This document shows positions 4,156-5,323 of a DNA stretch of 5,323 nucleotides, one piece after another. A program made the translations under genes and the position numbers. Position 1 is the stretch's first letter; each line of letters starts with the position of its first letter. Source of the DNA: Flavipsychrobacter stenotrophus (GTDB lineage: Bacteria > Bacteroidota > Bacteroidia > Chitinophagales > Chitinophagaceae); contig CANBTK010000199.1 of the NCBI GenBank assembly GCA_947372365.1, positions 1 to 5,323 on the forward strand, in the 5' to 3' direction. The notes under the pieces were generated by a model. The model made no database searches, had not been told where the DNA came from, and saw only the letters and a list, made by a program, of their open reading frames with translations.

Positions 4156-5322
4156 ATGAAAAAGCTCTTACTACCTGTACTCTTGCTCTTATTCCCATTT
4201 TTTAGCCAAGGGCAATGTTATTGTACGCCAGCATGGTATTATCCTTCTGCGTGTGGCGGGACAATTAACTATATGTTAGTTTCTGCCAGCCAGCACCTAT
4301 TGCTCAATGGTGCTTCAGGTGCCATTAATGATAGTGTGGCCTGCGATACTGCTGGTTACCTGGACCGCACCGGGAATTTCGGTTGTACGCTCCATTCAGG
4401 TAGTTCATATGTTATAACTGTAGGGTGTACCTCAGGGTATCCCTTGTCCTATCAGGTTTGGATAGATTTTAATTCTAATGGTGTTTTTGACTCGACAGAG
4501 AGCGTTGGCGGAGATTCTGCTTATGCTGGCAGCCCGGTACGGCATATCAACATTGCCATACCAACAGGCCTTGGTTATGGCACCCGCCGCCTTCGGATAG
4601 AGTCGGAATATTATTATCATGTTTACCCTTACTTAAACCCTTGCCCTGATGGCACTGCGGCCAGCTCTTATTATTATGGAGAAGTACGGGATTATTCGGT
4701 TGTCATTGATAGCACACCTACTTACCTTACTGCCAGCCCTGCCACGCTTTCTTTTTCGCCCACATCGGCAGGTACTACATCTACCGCAATGGTAAGCGTA
4801 TTGAACGGAGGGTATTTGACCCCGGCTTCGGGCACCCTGACGGTGGCAGCATCCCCTAATTTTTCAGTATGCAGTACTGCTGGTGGCACTTATACCAGTT
4901 CTTACACAATTTCTTACTCAAGTGCAACAGTATCTTCTGTAAGTATATACACGAAATTTAATGCGCCTTCCACAGCGGGCTATTACACAGGTAACGTTTG
5001 CATTACGGGTTGTGCTCTGGCGGCAGGTGCCTGTATTGCTACATCAGGTTCCAGCGTTATTTCGCTGGGTACAAGCAGTAGCTTCGTAGAAAGCAGCTTC
5101 ACAGTATTCCCAAACCCCGCCGACGATGAACTAATACTAAAAATGGATGCCTACAGCGGTGGAGATATTTTGATATTTAATAGTATAGGCACACAGGCCA
5201 TGCGCCAGCCTATTTCCGCAGGCGAAACCCGGCTGAATGTCAAGAGCCTGCCCGCAGGCAACTATTACGTTAGGCTCATGGGGGCAGGAAGCAGCGAAGT
5301 GAAGCAATTCGTGAAATTGTAA
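4156..5322 (+). CDS. Secreted GEVED-domain protein with T9SS type-A sorting domain (second paralogue)
   Basis: This 388-residue protein has the same architecture as its upstream neighbour and is clearly a tandem duplicate. The signal peptide (1-19) ends SQG|Q. The GEVED domain (about 20-185) has YCTP at 22-25, VWIDFNSNGVF (101-111, a better Asp/Asn-rich turn than the first copy) and GEVRDYSV (175-182). The Ig-like domain follows (about 190-305), and the sorting domain occupies 315-388, with FPNP, LPAGNYYVRL and a terminal QFVKL. The ATG lies 20 nt after the first copy's stop, with no promoter or terminator in the gap, so both should share one transcript. The extra length is mostly a few residues near the N-terminus and a six-residue insert before YYYGE. 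The TAA is one base from the window end, so the downstream terminator, or a third copy, cannot be seen. The function is unknown, with no enzyme motif. Confidence 0.9.
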   Translation: MKKLLLPVLLLLFPFFSQGQCYCTPAWYYPSACGGTINYMLVSASQHLLLNGASGAINDSVACDTAGYLDRTGNFGCTLHSGSSYVITVGCTSGYPLSYQVWIDFNSNGVFDSTESVGGDSAYAGSPVRHINIAIPTGLGYGTRRLRIESEYYYHVYPYLNPCPDGTAASSYYYGEVRDYSVVIDSTPTYLTASPATLSFSPTSAGTTSTAMVSVLNGGYLTPASGTLTVAASPNFSVCSTAGGTYTSSYTISYSSATVSSVSIYTKFNAPSTAGYYTGNVCITGCALAAGACIATSGSSVISLGTSSSFVESSFTVFPNPADDELILKMDAYSGGDILIFNSIGTQAMRQPISAGETRLNVKSLPAGNYYVRLMGAGSSEVKQFVKL

Positions 5323-5323
5323 C

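Noticed and set aside
4204..4224. Lipoprotein signal (Cys21) in the second paralogue
   Set aside because: The residues before the cysteine are Gln-Gly-Gln rather than a lipobox (Leu-Ser/Ala-Gly/Ala). The first paralogue has Ser at this position, so ordinary signal peptidase I cleavage before Gln fits both.

Overview
The window looks like a chromosomal segment of a Bacteroidota bacterium, plausibly a Chitinophagales/Sphingobacteriia-type organism; the exact rank is inference. Three things point there. Two proteins carry C-terminal type IX secretion (T9SS) sorting domains. Candidate promoters match the Bacteroidota -7 box TAnnTTTG, and the starts lack Shine-Dalgarno sequences and have A-rich leaders. 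Signal peptides end just before a glutamine.

Layout. Bases 1-223 hold no complete gene. They contain a four-unit 9-bp tandem array (102-137), a strong rho-independent terminator (151-175) and a five-unit 7-bp tandem array (184-218). NAD-dependent malate dehydrogenase (mdh) lies on the minus strand at 224-1162, with a -7 box at 1204-1211. Divergent from it, on the plus strand, is an exported dienelactone-hydrolase-family protein (1340-2182); a perfect 15-bp palindrome lies in the shared upstream region. A long imperfect AT-rich hairpin (2213-2255) separates it from a cytoplasmic YceI-family lipocalin-like protein (2334-2864), which has a well-matched promoter and a clear terminator (2886-2926). 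The right half is a probable two-gene operon (3005-4135 and 4156-5322) encoding paralogous secreted proteins. Both have the order signal peptide, GEVED domain, Ig-like domain, T9SS type-A sorting domain.

How the genes relate. mdh is central carbon metabolism (TCA cycle). The DLH-family and YceI genes are separate single-gene units with no visible pathway link to mdh or to each other. The paralogous pair should be exported by Sec, moved across the outer membrane by T9SS and attached to or released from the cell surface. No catalytic domain is visible in either, so a structural, adhesive or binding role is the best inference. I see no defence system, mobile element, RNA gene or CRISPR array. 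The least explained items are the secreted pair, the two short-period repeat arrays beside the mdh terminator and the two operator-like inverted repeats.
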